Shown: positions 1 to 8,419, counted from the stretch's first letter. The stretch is DNA of 64,000 bases from Ruminimicrobiellum sp045223915 (GCA_045223915.1 JBGUZU010000034.1:1-64000), one strand, 5' to 3'. Program-made: numbers and translations. Notes: generated from the letters alone by a model not told the origin.

Positions 1-186
1 TATGTTCGGATATTTATCTGCAAACTCTTTTATTATTTCCGGTGTTTTATCTGTGGAAGCATCATCATTTATAAGAACTTCAAAAGGAAAATTTGTTTTT
101 TGCATAACAAAACTTTCCAATGTTTGTCGAATATATTTCTCTTGATTATATGCCACACATAATACTGAGACACCTATTTCTTTCAC
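1..186 (-). CDS. glycosyltransferase family 2, N-terminal part (runs off the window)
   Basis: The reverse strand reads from a GTG at 186, preceded by a GGAG ribosome site, to the window edge without a stop. The 62 residues are the start of a GT-A fold: a beta strand with VSVLCVAYNQEKYI, then the nucleotide-binding stretch FEVLINDDASTDKTPEII. These match the N-terminus of inverting family 2 glycosyltransferases, which move a sugar from a nucleotide donor to a lipid, glycan or protein acceptor, usually in surface polysaccharide synthesis. The DDAS motif contains the UDP-binding acidic residues. The acceptor-specific C-terminal part is outside the window, so the substrate is unknown. The gene is divergent from a TupA-like gene with a related likely role. 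The GTG start is inferred from the ribosome site and the family N-terminus. Confidence 0.85.
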   Translation of the reverse strand, partial: MKEIGVSVLCVAYNQEKYIRQTLESFVMQKTNFPFEVLINDDASTDKTPEIIKEFADKYPNI

Positions 187-312
187 TTTGTAATTTCTCC
201 GAAAGAATCAATAATATATTCAAGTTTATTTTTATTATTATACCAATTTTATTCTGCTTTTTTATTTGTTTGTTTTTTATGTTAAAAAATTAAAGTTTTA
301 TTTTTAAAAAAC

Positions 313-341
313 TTAACAAACAAACCTTTTATTTGTATAAT
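313..341 (+). promoter_or_regulatory. sigma70-type promoter for the first TupA-like gene
   Basis: TTAACA at 313-318 and TATAAT at 336-341 are separated by 17 bases. The predicted transcript starts near 348, about 38 bases before the ATG at 387. One mismatch to the -35 consensus and a perfect -10 make this a good housekeeping promoter by sequence. Confidence 0.6.
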
Positions 342-386
342 AATTCTCGTAAATTTATGGAATGAAATTCTATTTTCAATTAAAAA

Positions 387-1352
387 ATGGAAATGTTTGG
401 CTTTACAAGAACAAGAGACGGATATAGAAAATTATATTTATTTAACAGAAAAGTATTAAGTTATAAAGTTCCGTGCAAATATAGAAGATTATATAAAAGA
501 AGATTTGAAAATAATCTAACCGAAGAAGAAATAAAATATATTTTAGAAACTCAATTTGAAACAATGTTGGGTTATAAGTTAAATCTTGATAATCCAAAAA
601 CGTTTAATGAAAAAGTACAATGGTTAAAATTTTATTATCGTGATCATCTAATGACAAAATGTGCGGATAAAGCGGAAGTTAGAAATTATATAAAAGATAC
701 AGTAGGTGAACAGTATTTAATTCCTTGTTTAGGTGTTTATAATAGTCCCGATGAAATTGATTTTAATAAATTACCGAATAGATTTGTTTTGAAGGTTAAT
801 TGGGGATGTAAACAAAATATTATCGTAAAAGATAAATTGAAGCTTGATATTAAAGATGCGAAACAGAAATTAAAAAAATGGATGGACCCCAGAAGTAATA
901 ATTATTATCGATATTTTGAGTGGCAGTATAAAGATATAAAGCCCAAAATTATTTGTGAAAAGTATATTGTTGGCGATAAATATTTGAAAGATTATAAATT
1001 TCATTGTTGTAATGGTATTTTTAAACGATTGTTAGTTATTGGTGCAATAGACGAGAAAAATAGATTTTGCAATTTCTATGATAAAAATCTTAATTTGTTA
1101 AATTTAAAAAACGGCGGAGCAATAAAAGAAGACGAAAAAGTTAATTTAAAAGATTTTCCTAAAATGGTAGAATTAGCAGAAAAATTAGCAAAACCTTTTC
1201 CTCTTTGCAGAGTAGATTTTTATGAAGATATTAATAAAGATATTTATTTAGGAGAACTGACACTTACACCGGGAAACGGAACAGATATTTTTGAACCTTT
1301 TGAATGGGATTATAAATTAGGTGAAGATTTAATTCTTCCTAAATTGAAATAA
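387..1352 (+). CDS. TupA-like ATP-grasp polysaccharide biosynthesis protein
   Basis: A 321-residue protein of the TupA-like ATP-grasp family. Supporting motifs are NLDNPKTFNEKVQWLK near residue 70, the C-A-D-K-A-E-V-R segment, LPNRFVLKVNWGCKQNIIV in the middle, PKIICEKYI, and GELTLTPGNG near the C-terminus, where the acidic Mg/ATP ligands of the fold lie. Family members join an amino acid or similar carboxylate to a surface polymer (TupA itself in teichuronopeptide synthesis). The acceptor here is unknown. The ATG at 387 is chosen because its MEMF start aligns with MKIF of the paralogue at 5192. The divergent glycosyltransferase and downstream FAD enzyme suggest a surface-glycan neighbourhood. 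Confidence 0.85.
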   Translation: MEMFGFTRTRDGYRKLYLFNRKVLSYKVPCKYRRLYKRRFENNLTEEEIKYILETQFETMLGYKLNLDNPKTFNEKVQWLKFYYRDHLMTKCADKAEVRNYIKDTVGEQYLIPCLGVYNSPDEIDFNKLPNRFVLKVNWGCKQNIIVKDKLKLDIKDAKQKLKKWMDPRSNNYYRYFEWQYKDIKPKIICEKYIVGDKYLKDYKFHCCNGIFKRLLVIGAIDEKNRFCNFYDKNLNLLNLKNGGAIKEDEKVNLKDFPKMVELAEKLAKPFPLCRVDFYEDINKDIYLGELTLTPGNGTDIFEPFEWDYKLGEDLILPKLK

Positions 1353-1379
1353 TTTGTATTGAAATTATTGGAGAATAAA

Positions 1380-1892
1380 ATGAAAAAAATTATTGGTTTA
1401 GCAGTTGTTTTAAGCTTGTTTTGCTGTGCAGGTGTTTTTGCGGAGGATAAAGTTCAAACCGATGAAGATGTATTAAATAAAAAAGAAATGGAACAGGCAG
1501 AAAAATATATTGAAGAAATGACATCCTTTGTTGAAACTTTTATGAACAGTTTTAAGAATTTTGTTTATCAGGATGAAAAACAGGAAACAATAAATACCGA
1601 TGAAAAAAAATTGTCCGGATTAACTTTGTTTTCCAAAAAGAAAGACGGTGAAATAATAACAAAAGAACAAATAAGAATATTTCAAATTTTAAAGCCTAAT
1701 ACAGCTCTTGTAAAATCCGGATCTTTTCCTAATGAAAAATTAATGTTGCTTGTTGGAGATGACGATGATTTATATTATGATGACCAAAAAATAAATATCC
1801 CGGAAGATAAAGCAGCAAAACAAGTCGGAATTTATCAGTACAGTACAAAAAGCGGAGAACTAAAAACTATTCCTGCTGTAAAAATAAAATAA
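1380..1892 (+). CDS. exported protein of unknown function
   Basis: The ATG at 1380 has GGAG seven bases upstream; an in-frame TTG at 1359 has no such site. The 170-residue product begins with a clear signal peptide (MKKIIGLAVVLSLFCCAGVFA) likely cut after VFA, so the mature protein should be periplasmic. The mature part is acidic and lysine-rich, with a predicted helical stretch (roughly residues 40-65) followed by a beta-rich region that includes a run of acidic residues (GDDDDLYYDD). I recognise no family. The gene follows the TupA-like gene by 27 bases and could be cotranscribed with it. Confidence 0.7.
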   Translation: MKKIIGLAVVLSLFCCAGVFAEDKVQTDEDVLNKKEMEQAEKYIEEMTSFVETFMNSFKNFVYQDEKQETINTDEKKLSGLTLFSKKKDGEIITKEQIRIFQILKPNTALVKSGSFPNEKLMLLVGDDDDLYYDDQKINIPEDKAAKQVGIYQYSTKSGELKTIPAVKIK

Positions 1893-1977
1893 AAATACTG
1901 TTGTAAAAGTATTAAAAATGCTAAAACACATCCTTGAAATTTGTATTTATTTTTTTAGTAAAAAATAGGATTGATTT

Positions 1978-3534
1978 ATGCCGAAAACAGCAATAATTAT
2001 AGGAGCAGGTTCTGCAGGACTTACTGCTGCTTATGAACTTCTTACAAAAACGGATATAAAACCCGTAATATTGGAAGCCACATGCGATATTGGCGGAATA
2101 TCAAAAACGTTTAACTATAAACAAAACAGAATGGATATGGGCGGGCACAGATTTTTTTCAAAATCAGATACCATTATGAAATGGTGGACAGATTTAATGC
2201 CCGTACAGACAGTCCCGTCAAAAGATGATATTTTGCTAAACAGAGAAGTAGATTTATCTAAATCCGAAAAAGAACAAGATCCGAATAAAACCGATGATGT
2301 AATGCTTGTAAGAAACAGACTTTCAAGAATATATTTCTTAAAAACTTTTTTTGATTATCCCGTATCTTTATCCTTTTCGACAATAAAAAATTTGGGATTT
2401 GTAAGAATAATAAAAATAGGATGCAGTTATTTGTATAGCTTATTATTTAAAAGAGAAGAAAAAAGTCTTGAAGATTTTATGGTAAACAGGTTCGGCAAAG
2501 AATTATATCTGACTTTTTTTAAAGATTATACATATAAAGTTTGGGGGGTAGAACCGAAAGATATTCCTGCCGATTGGGGAACACAAAGAATAAAAGGATT
2601 ATCGATACTAAAATTATTGCGACAAGCGGTAAAGAAATTGTTTATAGGAAACAGGCAAGATTTAAAACAAAAAAATACCGAAACAACTTTAATAGAAAAA
2701 TTTTATTATCCGAAATTCGGACCGGGGCAATTTTGGCAGTTGGTAGCAAAAAAGATACAAGAGCTTGGCGGCAAGATAGAACTAAACAAAAAGATAGTTA
2801 AGATTGAAACAGAAAATAATGTTGTAAAAAGTGTTACGGATGTCGATAACAACAAATATGTTGCAGATTATTTCTTTTCAAGTATGCCCGTTAAAGATTT
2901 TGTAAACGGTTTTGATAATAAAAACGATGAAGTTAAAAGAGTTTCGGAAGGTTTATGTTACAGGAGTTTTATAGTTGTTGGCCTTCTTGTAAAAGACACA
3001 ATAATAAAAAACAATACAAAACTAAAAACATATAAAAACAGAGTTCCGGATGATTGGATATATATTCAAGAAAGAGAAGTAAAACTCGGAAGGTTGCAGG
3101 TATTTAACAATTGGAGTCCGTATTTGGTAAAAGACTATGAAGATACGGTTTGGTTGGGTCTTGAATATTTTTGTGACGAAAATGATAACATGTGGAATAT
3201 GAAAGATGAAGATTTTATAAGCTTTGCAAAAAAAGAATTGGCACAAATAAAAATAATAAAAGAAGAGGATGTTTTGGACGGCTGTATAGTAAGGGTACCA
3301 AAAGCATACCCGGGATATTTCGGAACTTACAAAGAATTTGATGTAATCAAAAATTTTGTAAATAAATTTGAAAATTTGTTTTTGATTGGAAGAAACGGTA
3401 TGCATAAATATAACAATATGGATCATTCAATGCTTACTGCGATAACAGCCGTTTCAAATATAATAAAGGGTGTAAAAACTAAAGATAATATTTGGTTAGT
3501 AAATACGGAACAGGAATATAATGAGACTAAATAA
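1978..3534 (+). CDS. FAD-dependent oxidoreductase, UDP-galactopyranose-mutase / amine-oxidase type
   Basis: A 518-residue flavoprotein. The N-terminus has the dinucleotide-binding signature IIGAGSAGLTAAYEL followed by an acidic residue ending the second strand (ILEA) and GGISKTF, which contact FAD. The next segment, MDMGGHRFFSKS, resembles UDP-galactopyranose mutases and related flavin oxidases. The C-terminal FAD-closing segment reads LFLIGRNGMHKYNNMDHSM. It is longer than true Glf (about 370-400 residues) and closer to the protoporphyrinogen-oxidase-like proteins common in glycan clusters, so mutase activity is not assigned. A GGA ribosome site lies 7-10 bases before the ATG. The next gene, yihY-like, starts 17 bases after the stop, suggesting one transcript. 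Confidence 0.8.
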   Translation: MPKTAIIIGAGSAGLTAAYELLTKTDIKPVILEATCDIGGISKTFNYKQNRMDMGGHRFFSKSDTIMKWWTDLMPVQTVPSKDDILLNREVDLSKSEKEQDPNKTDDVMLVRNRLSRIYFLKTFFDYPVSLSFSTIKNLGFVRIIKIGCSYLYSLLFKREEKSLEDFMVNRFGKELYLTFFKDYTYKVWGVEPKDIPADWGTQRIKGLSILKLLRQAVKKLFIGNRQDLKQKNTETTLIEKFYYPKFGPGQFWQLVAKKIQELGGKIELNKKIVKIETENNVVKSVTDVDNNKYVADYFFSSMPVKDFVNGFDNKNDEVKRVSEGLCYRSFIVVGLLVKDTIIKNNTKLKTYKNRVPDDWIYIQEREVKLGRLQVFNNWSPYLVKDYEDTVWLGLEYFCDENDNMWNMKDEDFISFAKKELAQIKIIKEEDVLDGCIVRVPKAYPGYFGTYKEFDVIKNFVNKFENLFLIGRNGMHKYNNMDHSMLTAITAVSNIIKGVKTKDNIWLVNTEQEYNETK

Positions 3535-3551
3535 AAAATAGGGATTTATTT

Positions 3552-4403
3552 ATGATAAAGAATATTTATATTACTATAAAAAAAGCAATATCCGTTATAT
3601 TAAGAGAAGATATTTTCGGATCTGCGGCAGAAATGTCGTACATGTTAACATTAAGTGTTTTCCCTTTGCTTCTTTCTTTTATGGCAATATTTTCCATAGT
3701 AGGAAATACGGCGTTTGTGAATGAAGCATTAAATACTCTTTCTCAATTTGCTCCGGCGGAGGTTATTGCCGTAATTCAAACGGTTTTGAAAGAAGTTACT
3801 TTGTTAAAAGGTTATTCGTTAGTTGCGATTATCGGATTTTTAACAACACTTTATCTTGCATCAAATTCAATATCGGTAATTATAAAATGTTTGAACCAGT
3901 CTGACAAAATTAAAGAAACAAGAGGTTTTCTTTATACAAAACTTTTATCGATATGTATGGTTTTTGTTTATGTTATATTTTTGTTTTTCAGCGTTAATCT
4001 TATAATCTTCGGACAAACTATTTTAAACTTAATTTCAAAATATGTTCACATTATTCCTTTGGAAGTATCTCAACTTATTTTATTGTTAAGATGGCCGGTA
4101 ACATTTGTTTTGATTTTTATTTTAGCTGCGATAAACTATTATGTGTTGCCCGCAAAAAAAGTTAAAATAAAAACAGTGATTCCCGGTTCTGCTTTTTTTA
4201 CTTTTTTTTGGTTACTCGGTTCATGGCTGTTTTCCATATACATAAACAATTTCGGTTCATATAATAAAGTTTACGGCTCTATTGCGGCATTTGCAATATT
4301 AATGATTTGGTTATATTTTACTTCTATCATAATTTTGATAGGGGGAGAAATAAATAACTATGTTTTCGATAGATTGGTAAATAAAAAACAATTGCAATTA
4401 TAA
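3552..4403 (+). CDS. YihY/BrkB-family inner-membrane protein
   Basis: A 283-residue protein with about six hydrophobic segments and the family pattern: an N-terminal amphipathic region, AAEMSYMLTLSVFPLLLSFMAIF as the first membrane span, LATNSIS-like polar turn, YYVLPAKKVKIKTVIPGSAF between later spans, and a C-terminal YGSIAAFAILMIWLYFTS span ending near GGEINNY. These are hallmarks of the YihY/BrkB family, once called ribonuclease BN and now regarded as membrane proteins without proven nuclease function; transport has been proposed. It probably shares a transcript with the flavoprotein upstream. Confidence 0.85.
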   Translation: MIKNIYITIKKAISVILREDIFGSAAEMSYMLTLSVFPLLLSFMAIFSIVGNTAFVNEALNTLSQFAPAEVIAVIQTVLKEVTLLKGYSLVAIIGFLTTLYLASNSISVIIKCLNQSDKIKETRGFLYTKLLSICMVFVYVIFLFFSVNLIIFGQTILNLISKYVHIIPLEVSQLILLLRWPVTFVLIFILAAINYYVLPAKKVKIKTVIPGSAFFTFFWLLGSWLFSIYINNFGSYNKVYGSIAAFAILMIWLYFTSIIILIGGEINNYVFDRLVNKKQLQL

Positions 4404-4458
4404 ATATAAAATTATAAAATCTATGGAAACAAATTTAAAAAAGGAGAGGAAGTAAAAG

Positions 4459-5103
4459 ATGAAAAAAGTATTAGCTTTGTTGTTTTGTGCAGTATTAGTT
4501 AGTGCATGTACAACCCCGGGTAAAAAAACTGCTATCGGTGCCGGAGCAGGTGCAGCTCTTGGAGCAGCAGCAGGTGCAATAATTGCAAATAATACCGGCG
4601 GAAATTCTACTGAAGGTGCTATTTACGGAGCTTTGGCAGGAGCAGCAGCAGGTGGATTAATCGGTAACTACTATGATAAACAAGCAAAAGAGTTGGCAAA
4701 AATTGCAGATGTTAAGAAAACCGAAAACGGAATCGAAGTAACATTGAAAAATGATATTTTGTTCACAACAGGTAGCGCAGAATTGTCAGCAGCAGCAAAA
4801 CAAACTCTTACAGATTTGAACACTGTTTTGAAAAAATATCCTGAAAACATAATTCAGGTTCAAGGTCACACAGATTCAACCGGATCACAAGCATTCAACC
4901 AAACCTTGTCTGAAAAAAGAGCAAAAGCTGTATATGATTATATATTGGCTAACGGATTACAAACATATGGTTTAACATATGTAGGTTTCGGTCCTAACCA
5001 ACCAATCGCAACAAACGATACAGATGAAGGAAAAGCTAAAAACAGAAGAGTTGAATTGAAAATTACAGCAAACAAAGAATTGGTAGAAAAAAACAGACAA
5101 TAA
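4459..5103 (+). CDS. OmpA-family lipoprotein with glycine-zipper domain
   Basis: A 214-residue lipoprotein preceded by a strong AAGGAGAGG ribosome site. The signal peptide ends in a lipobox (LVSAC, Cys17), so the mature N-terminus should be lipidated. Residues about 25-75 are a glycine-zipper segment (repeated GAGAGAALGAAAGAII-type spacing) that can insert in or lie on the membrane. Residues about 90-205 form the OmpA C-terminal fold, with the diaminopimelate-contacting pattern GHTDSTG followed by SEKRAKAV. The expected role is anchoring the outer membrane to peptidoglycan, as for Pal-type or YiaD-like proteins. The gene is followed at once by a strong terminator, so it is probably a highly expressed single gene. 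Confidence 0.9.
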   Translation: MKKVLALLFCAVLVSACTTPGKKTAIGAGAGAALGAAAGAIIANNTGGNSTEGAIYGALAGAAAGGLIGNYYDKQAKELAKIADVKKTENGIEVTLKNDILFTTGSAELSAAAKQTLTDLNTVLKKYPENIIQVQGHTDSTGSQAFNQTLSEKRAKAVYDYILANGLQTYGLTYVGFGPNQPIATNDTDEGKAKNRRVELKITANKELVEKNRQ

Positions 5104-5115
5104 TTTTTAAATAAT

Positions 5116-5170
5116 CAAAAGAAGCAGAAAGATGAAAAATTGTTATTCACTTCTGCTTCTTTTGTTTTTT
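5116..5170 (+). terminator. Rho-independent terminator of the OmpA-like gene
   Basis: Perfect 14-base-pair stem (5116-5129 with 5151-5164) with a 21-base loop, running into a T-rich tail at 5161-5170. It ends about 20 bases before the next ATG. Confidence 0.75.
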
Positions 5171-5191
5171 TGATAGTCAGAGACATGTCTT

Positions 5192-6169
5192 ATGAAAATA
5201 TTTGAATATATTAGAACGCCTGACGGGCACAGGAAACTTTATTTTTTAAATAAAAAGATACTCAGTTTTTGGGTGCCTTGTAAGTTTAGAAAATTGTATG
5301 CTCAAAGATTTAACGGGTTGACACAAGAACAAATTCGTTATTTATTGGAGATTCAGTTTTTATTAAAAGTCGGGTATCCTTTAAATATAGATAATCCTAA
5401 AACATTAAATGAAAAAATTCAGTGGCAAAAGCTTTATTATCACAATCCGTTAATGACAAAATGTGCTGATAAGGTTGAAGGAAGAAGTTATATAAAAGAT
5501 GTTATCGGGGAACAATATTTGGTACCTTGCTTGGGTATTTATAATTCCGCAGATGAAATAGATTTTGATAAGTTGCCTGACAGATTTGCACTTAAAGTAA
5601 ATTGGGGTTGCAAACAGAACATAATATGTAACGATAAATCAAAATTAAATATTAAAGAAGCTAAAACAAAGTTGAAAAAATGGATTGAGCCGAAAAGTAA
5701 TCATTACTACAATTATTTTGAATGGCAATATAAAGATATTAAACCGAAAATTATTTGCGAACAGTTTGTTGATTGCTGTGATGAAAAAAAAGACGGTCTT
5801 GTGGACGTAGTTAATAAATTTTTATGTTTTAACGGAAAGTTTAAATATTTGTTTATTAGTATAAAAGATTGTTTGGGTAACCGTTATTACAATTACTACG
5901 ATTCAAATTTTAATTTGTTAAATGTACAAGATGATCATCCTTCAAAAAAAGATTTTAAATTTAAAAGCGACTACAAAAAAATGATAGAAATAGCAGAAAA
6001 GCTTTCAAGTCCTTTTCCTCATGCAAGAATAGATATTTATGAGGATATAAACAAGAATATTTATGTCGGTGAAATTACCTTTACACACGGGAATGGAACC
6101 ACTCCCGTTAATAAGGAATGGGATTATAAATTTGGCGAAGAATTTTGCCTTCCCGAAAAAATGTTATAA
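5192..6169 (+). CDS. TupA-like ATP-grasp protein, paralogue of the gene at 387
   Basis: A 325-residue protein that aligns over its whole length with the product of 387-1352: RKLYFLNKK, NIDNPKTLNEKIQWQK, MTKCADK, VGEQYL/IGEQYL, LKVNWGCKQNII, YFEWQYKDIKPKIICE and the C-terminal WDYK(F/L)GE are shared. It is a second TupA-like ATP-grasp ligase. Differences cluster between the PKIICE motif and the C-terminus, where this copy has an extra CCDEKKDGLVD segment and ends its metal-site region in GEITFTHGNG rather than GELTLTPGNG, which may change the substrate. There is no good ribosome site right before the ATG. It sits between the OmpA terminator and luxS, 15 bases before the latter. Confidence 0.85.
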   Translation: MKIFEYIRTPDGHRKLYFLNKKILSFWVPCKFRKLYAQRFNGLTQEQIRYLLEIQFLLKVGYPLNIDNPKTLNEKIQWQKLYYHNPLMTKCADKVEGRSYIKDVIGEQYLVPCLGIYNSADEIDFDKLPDRFALKVNWGCKQNIICNDKSKLNIKEAKTKLKKWIEPKSNHYYNYFEWQYKDIKPKIICEQFVDCCDEKKDGLVDVVNKFLCFNGKFKYLFISIKDCLGNRYYNYYDSNFNLLNVQDDHPSKKDFKFKSDYKKMIEIAEKLSSPFPHARIDIYEDINKNIYVGEITFTHGNGTTPVNKEWDYKFGEEFCLPEKML

Positions 6170-6184
6170 AATTCGGAATATAAT

Positions 6185-6652
6185 ATGGAAAAAATTGCAA
6201 GTTTTACCGTTGATCATAATAAGTTGCAAAAAGGTATGTATATCTCAAGAATAGATGGAGATATTGTTACCTATGATATAAGAATGAAAAAGCCTAACAA
6301 TAATGATTTTTTGTCTACCGGCCAAATGCATACTTTCGAACATTTATTTGCCACTTATGCAAGGAACAGTAAAATTAAAAATGATGTTATATATGTAGGC
6401 CCTATGGGTTGCAGAACCGGTTTTTATTTTCTTGTAAGAAACAATGTTTCTCATCAACAAGCACTTGATGTTGTAAAACAAACATTGGAATTTGTGAAAG
6501 ACTTTGAAGGAGAAATCCCCGGTTCAACAAAAATTGAATGCGGTAATTATTTGGATCATGATTTAGAAGGTGCAAAAAAAGTTTCTGTTGATATGATAGA
6601 AGTTTTAAAAGATTGGACAGTGGAGAAAATGAATTATGAATACCATATCTAA
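6185..6652 (+). CDS. luxS: S-ribosylhomocysteine lyase (AI-2 synthase)
   Basis: A 155-residue LuxS of normal length. It splits S-ribosylhomocysteine into homocysteine and DPD, the precursor of autoinducer 2, in the cytoplasm. The metal site is intact: HTFEH at residues 49-53 and the Cys in ECGNYLDHDL. The catalytic Cys region GPMGCRTGFYF is also present. The reading frame overlaps mtnN by 17 bases, so LuxS and the enzyme making its substrate are translationally coupled. Together they form the two-step recycling of S-adenosylhomocysteine. Whether AI-2 is used as a signal cannot be read from this window; no lsr or luxPQ genes are present. Confidence 0.96.
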   Translation: MEKIASFTVDHNKLQKGMYISRIDGDIVTYDIRMKKPNNNDFLSTGQMHTFEHLFATYARNSKIKNDVIYVGPMGCRTGFYFLVRNNVSHQQALDVVKQTLEFVKDFEGEIPGSTKIECGNYLDHDLEGAKKVSVDMIEVLKDWTVEKMNYEYHI

Positions 6653-7358
6653 AATAGCGGTTATAGGTGCTATGGAATGTGAAATTGATGCAATAAAAAA
6701 AGAAATGTCTGATTTAAAAGAAGAAAATTATGCCGATTTAAAAATATTTACCGGAACAATTAACGGTAAAATTATTATATTGGCTCAAAGCGGTGTGGGT
6801 AAAGTTAATGCAGCACTTAACACACAATATATAATAGATACATACAAACCTGACATTATTGTAAATACGGGTGTTGCAGGCGGTATTGCAGACGGACTTG
6901 ATGTCGGGGATATTGTTATAGGTACATACCTTGTTCAACACGATTTTGATGTAACCGCATTAGGTTATGCAAAGGGATATATGTGTACCGGAGTTGAAAA
7001 AGATAAACCTACAAAATATTATTGCAACGAACAATTGATTAAAAGATTTCAAACTTCTTTGGAACAAAATATATCCGAAAAAAAAATTCATTTGGGAATA
7101 ATTGCTTCAGGAGATAAATTTGTTTCGGGCAAAGAAGTAAAAAAAGAAATAAACGAATGTTTCGGTGCTGTTGCGGTAGAAATGGAGGGGGCTGCCATTG
7201 CGCAGGTTGCAACAAGAAACAATATTCCGTTTGTCGTTACAAGAGCAATTTCCGATTTGGCTGACGGTAAATCGGCTGAATATCAGAATGAATTTGAAAA
7301 AAAAGTATCTGAAATTTCTGCCGGAACAATTAAAATGTTTTTGAAAAATTTGCAGTAA
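6636..7358 (+). CDS. mtnN: 5'-methylthioadenosine/S-adenosylhomocysteine nucleosidase
   Basis: A 240-residue MTA/SAH nucleosidase (Pfs). It removes adenine from S-adenosylhomocysteine, feeding LuxS, and from methylthioadenosine. Visible family motifs are the N-terminal IGAMECEID with the catalytic Glu, VNTGVAGG, the ribose-binding AVEMEGAAIAQVA and the catalytic Asp in RAISDLADG. The ATG at 6636 lies inside luxS, 17 bases of overlap, which supports coupled translation. No adjacent methyltransferase is present, so the pair probably serves general methyl-cycle recycling. Confidence 0.95.
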   Translation: MNTISKIAVIGAMECEIDAIKKEMSDLKEENYADLKIFTGTINGKIIILAQSGVGKVNAALNTQYIIDTYKPDIIVNTGVAGGIADGLDVGDIVIGTYLVQHDFDVTALGYAKGYMCTGVEKDKPTKYYCNEQLIKRFQTSLEQNISEKKIHLGIIASGDKFVSGKEVKKEINECFGAVAVEMEGAAIAQVATRNNIPFVVTRAISDLADGKSAEYQNEFEKKVSEISAGTIKMFLKNLQ

Positions 7359-7410
7359 AATAAAAAAAATAATATTATATATAGCATATAAAGTAAAAAA
7401 GGAGTTAGGA

Positions 7411-7773
7411 ATGAATTATTTCAAAACATATTTTTGGGACATTATCGCAAAACATTATTTTGATCTTAAAGGAAGAGAAGGAAGAAAAGTTTTTTGGTTG
7501 TTCACATTAAACATATTTGTTATTAATATGATTTTGGGATTAATATCTGCAGGATTTATAAGCATGATAGTTTCTATTGCTGTTTTTTTACCGTCTTTAG
7601 GCTTGACAGTAAGAAGATTTCATGACATAAATTTTAACGGTTGGTGGGTATTGGTTGGTTTTATTCCGTTTATAGGTGTTATTGCTTTAATAGTTTTTGC
7701 ATGTATTCCGGGAACCGATGGTGAAAATAAGTACGGTCCGGTTGTAGTTGATGCTGCAGTATCGAAGGAATAA
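7411..7773 (+). CDS. DUF805 membrane protein
   Basis: A 120-residue protein with the DUF805 pattern: GREGRKVFWLFTLNI near the N-terminus, three hydrophobic segments, LPSLGLTVRRFHDINFNGWW in the middle and a C-terminal PGTDGENKYGP. The function of the family is unknown. AAGGAG precedes the ATG at good spacing. It lies immediately upstream of a shorter paralogue; the two look like a tandem duplication. Confidence 0.85.
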   Translation: MNYFKTYFWDIIAKHYFDLKGREGRKVFWLFTLNIFVINMILGLISAGFISMIVSIAVFLPSLGLTVRRFHDINFNGWWVLVGFIPFIGVIALIVFACIPGTDGENKYGPVVVDAAVSKE

Positions 7774-7817
7774 ATTTTGTCAATATAAGTTGTAAATATA
7801 TAAAAAAGGAGCTTAAA

Positions 7818-8123
7818 ATGAATTATTTAAAGACTTATTTCTTAGACGTTATCACAAAACATTTTTTTGATTTTGGCGGAAAAGAAGGAAGAAAAGTTTT
7901 TTGGTTGTTTCTTTTGAACTGCTTTATTGCAAATTTAATATTGAGTGCAATTTGGGCAACTTTGGGTTACATATTTTCCATAGTTGTTTTGTTGCCTTCT
8001 TTGGGAATACTTGTAAGAAGATTGAGAGATGCCGGTTTTAGCCCTTGGTGGGCATTATTGTTGTTAATCCCGGGAATAGGCGGTATTATTTTGTTGATTA
8101 TGGCTTGTTTCCCAAGCAAATAA
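7818..8123 (+). CDS. DUF805 membrane protein, shorter tandem paralogue
   Basis: A 101-residue copy of the preceding protein: MNYLKTYFLDVITKHFFDF matches MNYFKTYFWDIIAKHYFDL, and GRKVFWLF, LPSLGILVRR and WWALL are shared. It lacks the C-terminal DGENKYGP tail of the first copy and ends after the third hydrophobic segment. AAGGAG precedes the ATG. A strong terminator follows. Function unknown. Confidence 0.85.
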   Translation: MNYLKTYFLDVITKHFFDFGGKEGRKVFWLFLLNCFIANLILSAIWATLGYIFSIVVLLPSLGILVRRLRDAGFSPWWALLLLIPGIGGIILLIMACFPSK

Positions 8124-8139
8124 TTATAATAAGTATAAA

Positions 8140-8180
8140 AAGTCGGACCGCCATTTCGGTATGGCGGTTCACTTTTTTTT
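8140..8180 (+). terminator. Rho-independent terminator after the DUF805 pair
   Basis: GC-rich stem formed by GGACCGCCAT (8145-8154) and ATGGCGGTTC (8161-8170), with one G-T pair, a six-base loop and a run of eight T at 8173-8180. It separates the DUF805 genes from the L10 operon promoter that begins 19 bases later. Confidence 0.85.
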
Positions 8181-8198
8181 AAGAATATTAAAAAGTAC

Positions 8199-8227
8199 TT
8201 GACAAAAAAAATTTTTTGTTGTAAAAT
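8199..8227 (+). promoter_or_regulatory. strong promoter of the rplJ-rplL operon
   Basis: Perfect TTGACA at 8199-8204, 17-base spacer, TAAAAT at 8222-8227. The predicted start is near 8234, giving a leader of about 185 bases before rplJ that holds the L10-binding element and an attenuator. Confidence 0.8.
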
Positions 8228-8233
8228 CTTTAC

Positions 8234-8349
8234 CAGTTCTTTAAGTAGTTTAATTTTTTATAAAAGGTTTAAGACAGCAAGGACCTGATTAAAGGGGTTT
8301 AATATTTGTTTTACCTTGCCGAGACTGAGTGTAATAGTTTTTTTATTTG
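8234..8349 (+). promoter_or_regulatory. ribosomal protein L10 leader element
   Basis: The leader contains the arrangement known from L10(L12)4-binding mRNA leaders: a segment TTAAGACAGCAAGGACC near 8269-8285 and its partner ACCTTGCCGAGACTGAG near 8313-8329, where GCAAGG pairs with CCTTGC and the flanking bases resemble the kink-turn of the L10 leader family. In many bacteria excess L10 binds here to repress its own operon. The assignment rests on position and motif; a covariance-model search would confirm it. Confidence 0.7.
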
Positions 8350-8377
8350 CTTCTCATTCTCGTGAGAAGTTTTTTTT
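8350..8377 (+). terminator. attenuator hairpin between the L10 leader and rplJ
   Basis: CTTCTCA (8350-8356) pairs with TGAGAAG (8363-8369) over a six-base loop and is followed by eight T. A terminator in this position, 40 bases before rplJ and just after an L10-binding element, fits control by attenuation. Confidence 0.65.
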
Positions 8378-8419
8378 ATTTTAAAAAAATATATTTTTAG
8401 AATATAAGAGGAAAAGAAG

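Noticed and set aside
237..265. Minus-strand promoter for the glycosyltransferase
   Set aside because: A perfect TATAAT exists on the minus strand at 242-237, but no acceptable -35 box lies at 16-18 bases, so it is not listed.
1978..3534. Naming the flavoprotein glf (UDP-galactopyranose mutase)
   Set aside because: It is over 100 residues longer than typical Glf and the match is limited to the FAD-binding parts.
6738..8123. AI-2 uptake or sensing genes next to luxS
   Set aside because: The following genes are DUF805 membrane proteins with no similarity to Lsr or LuxPQ parts.
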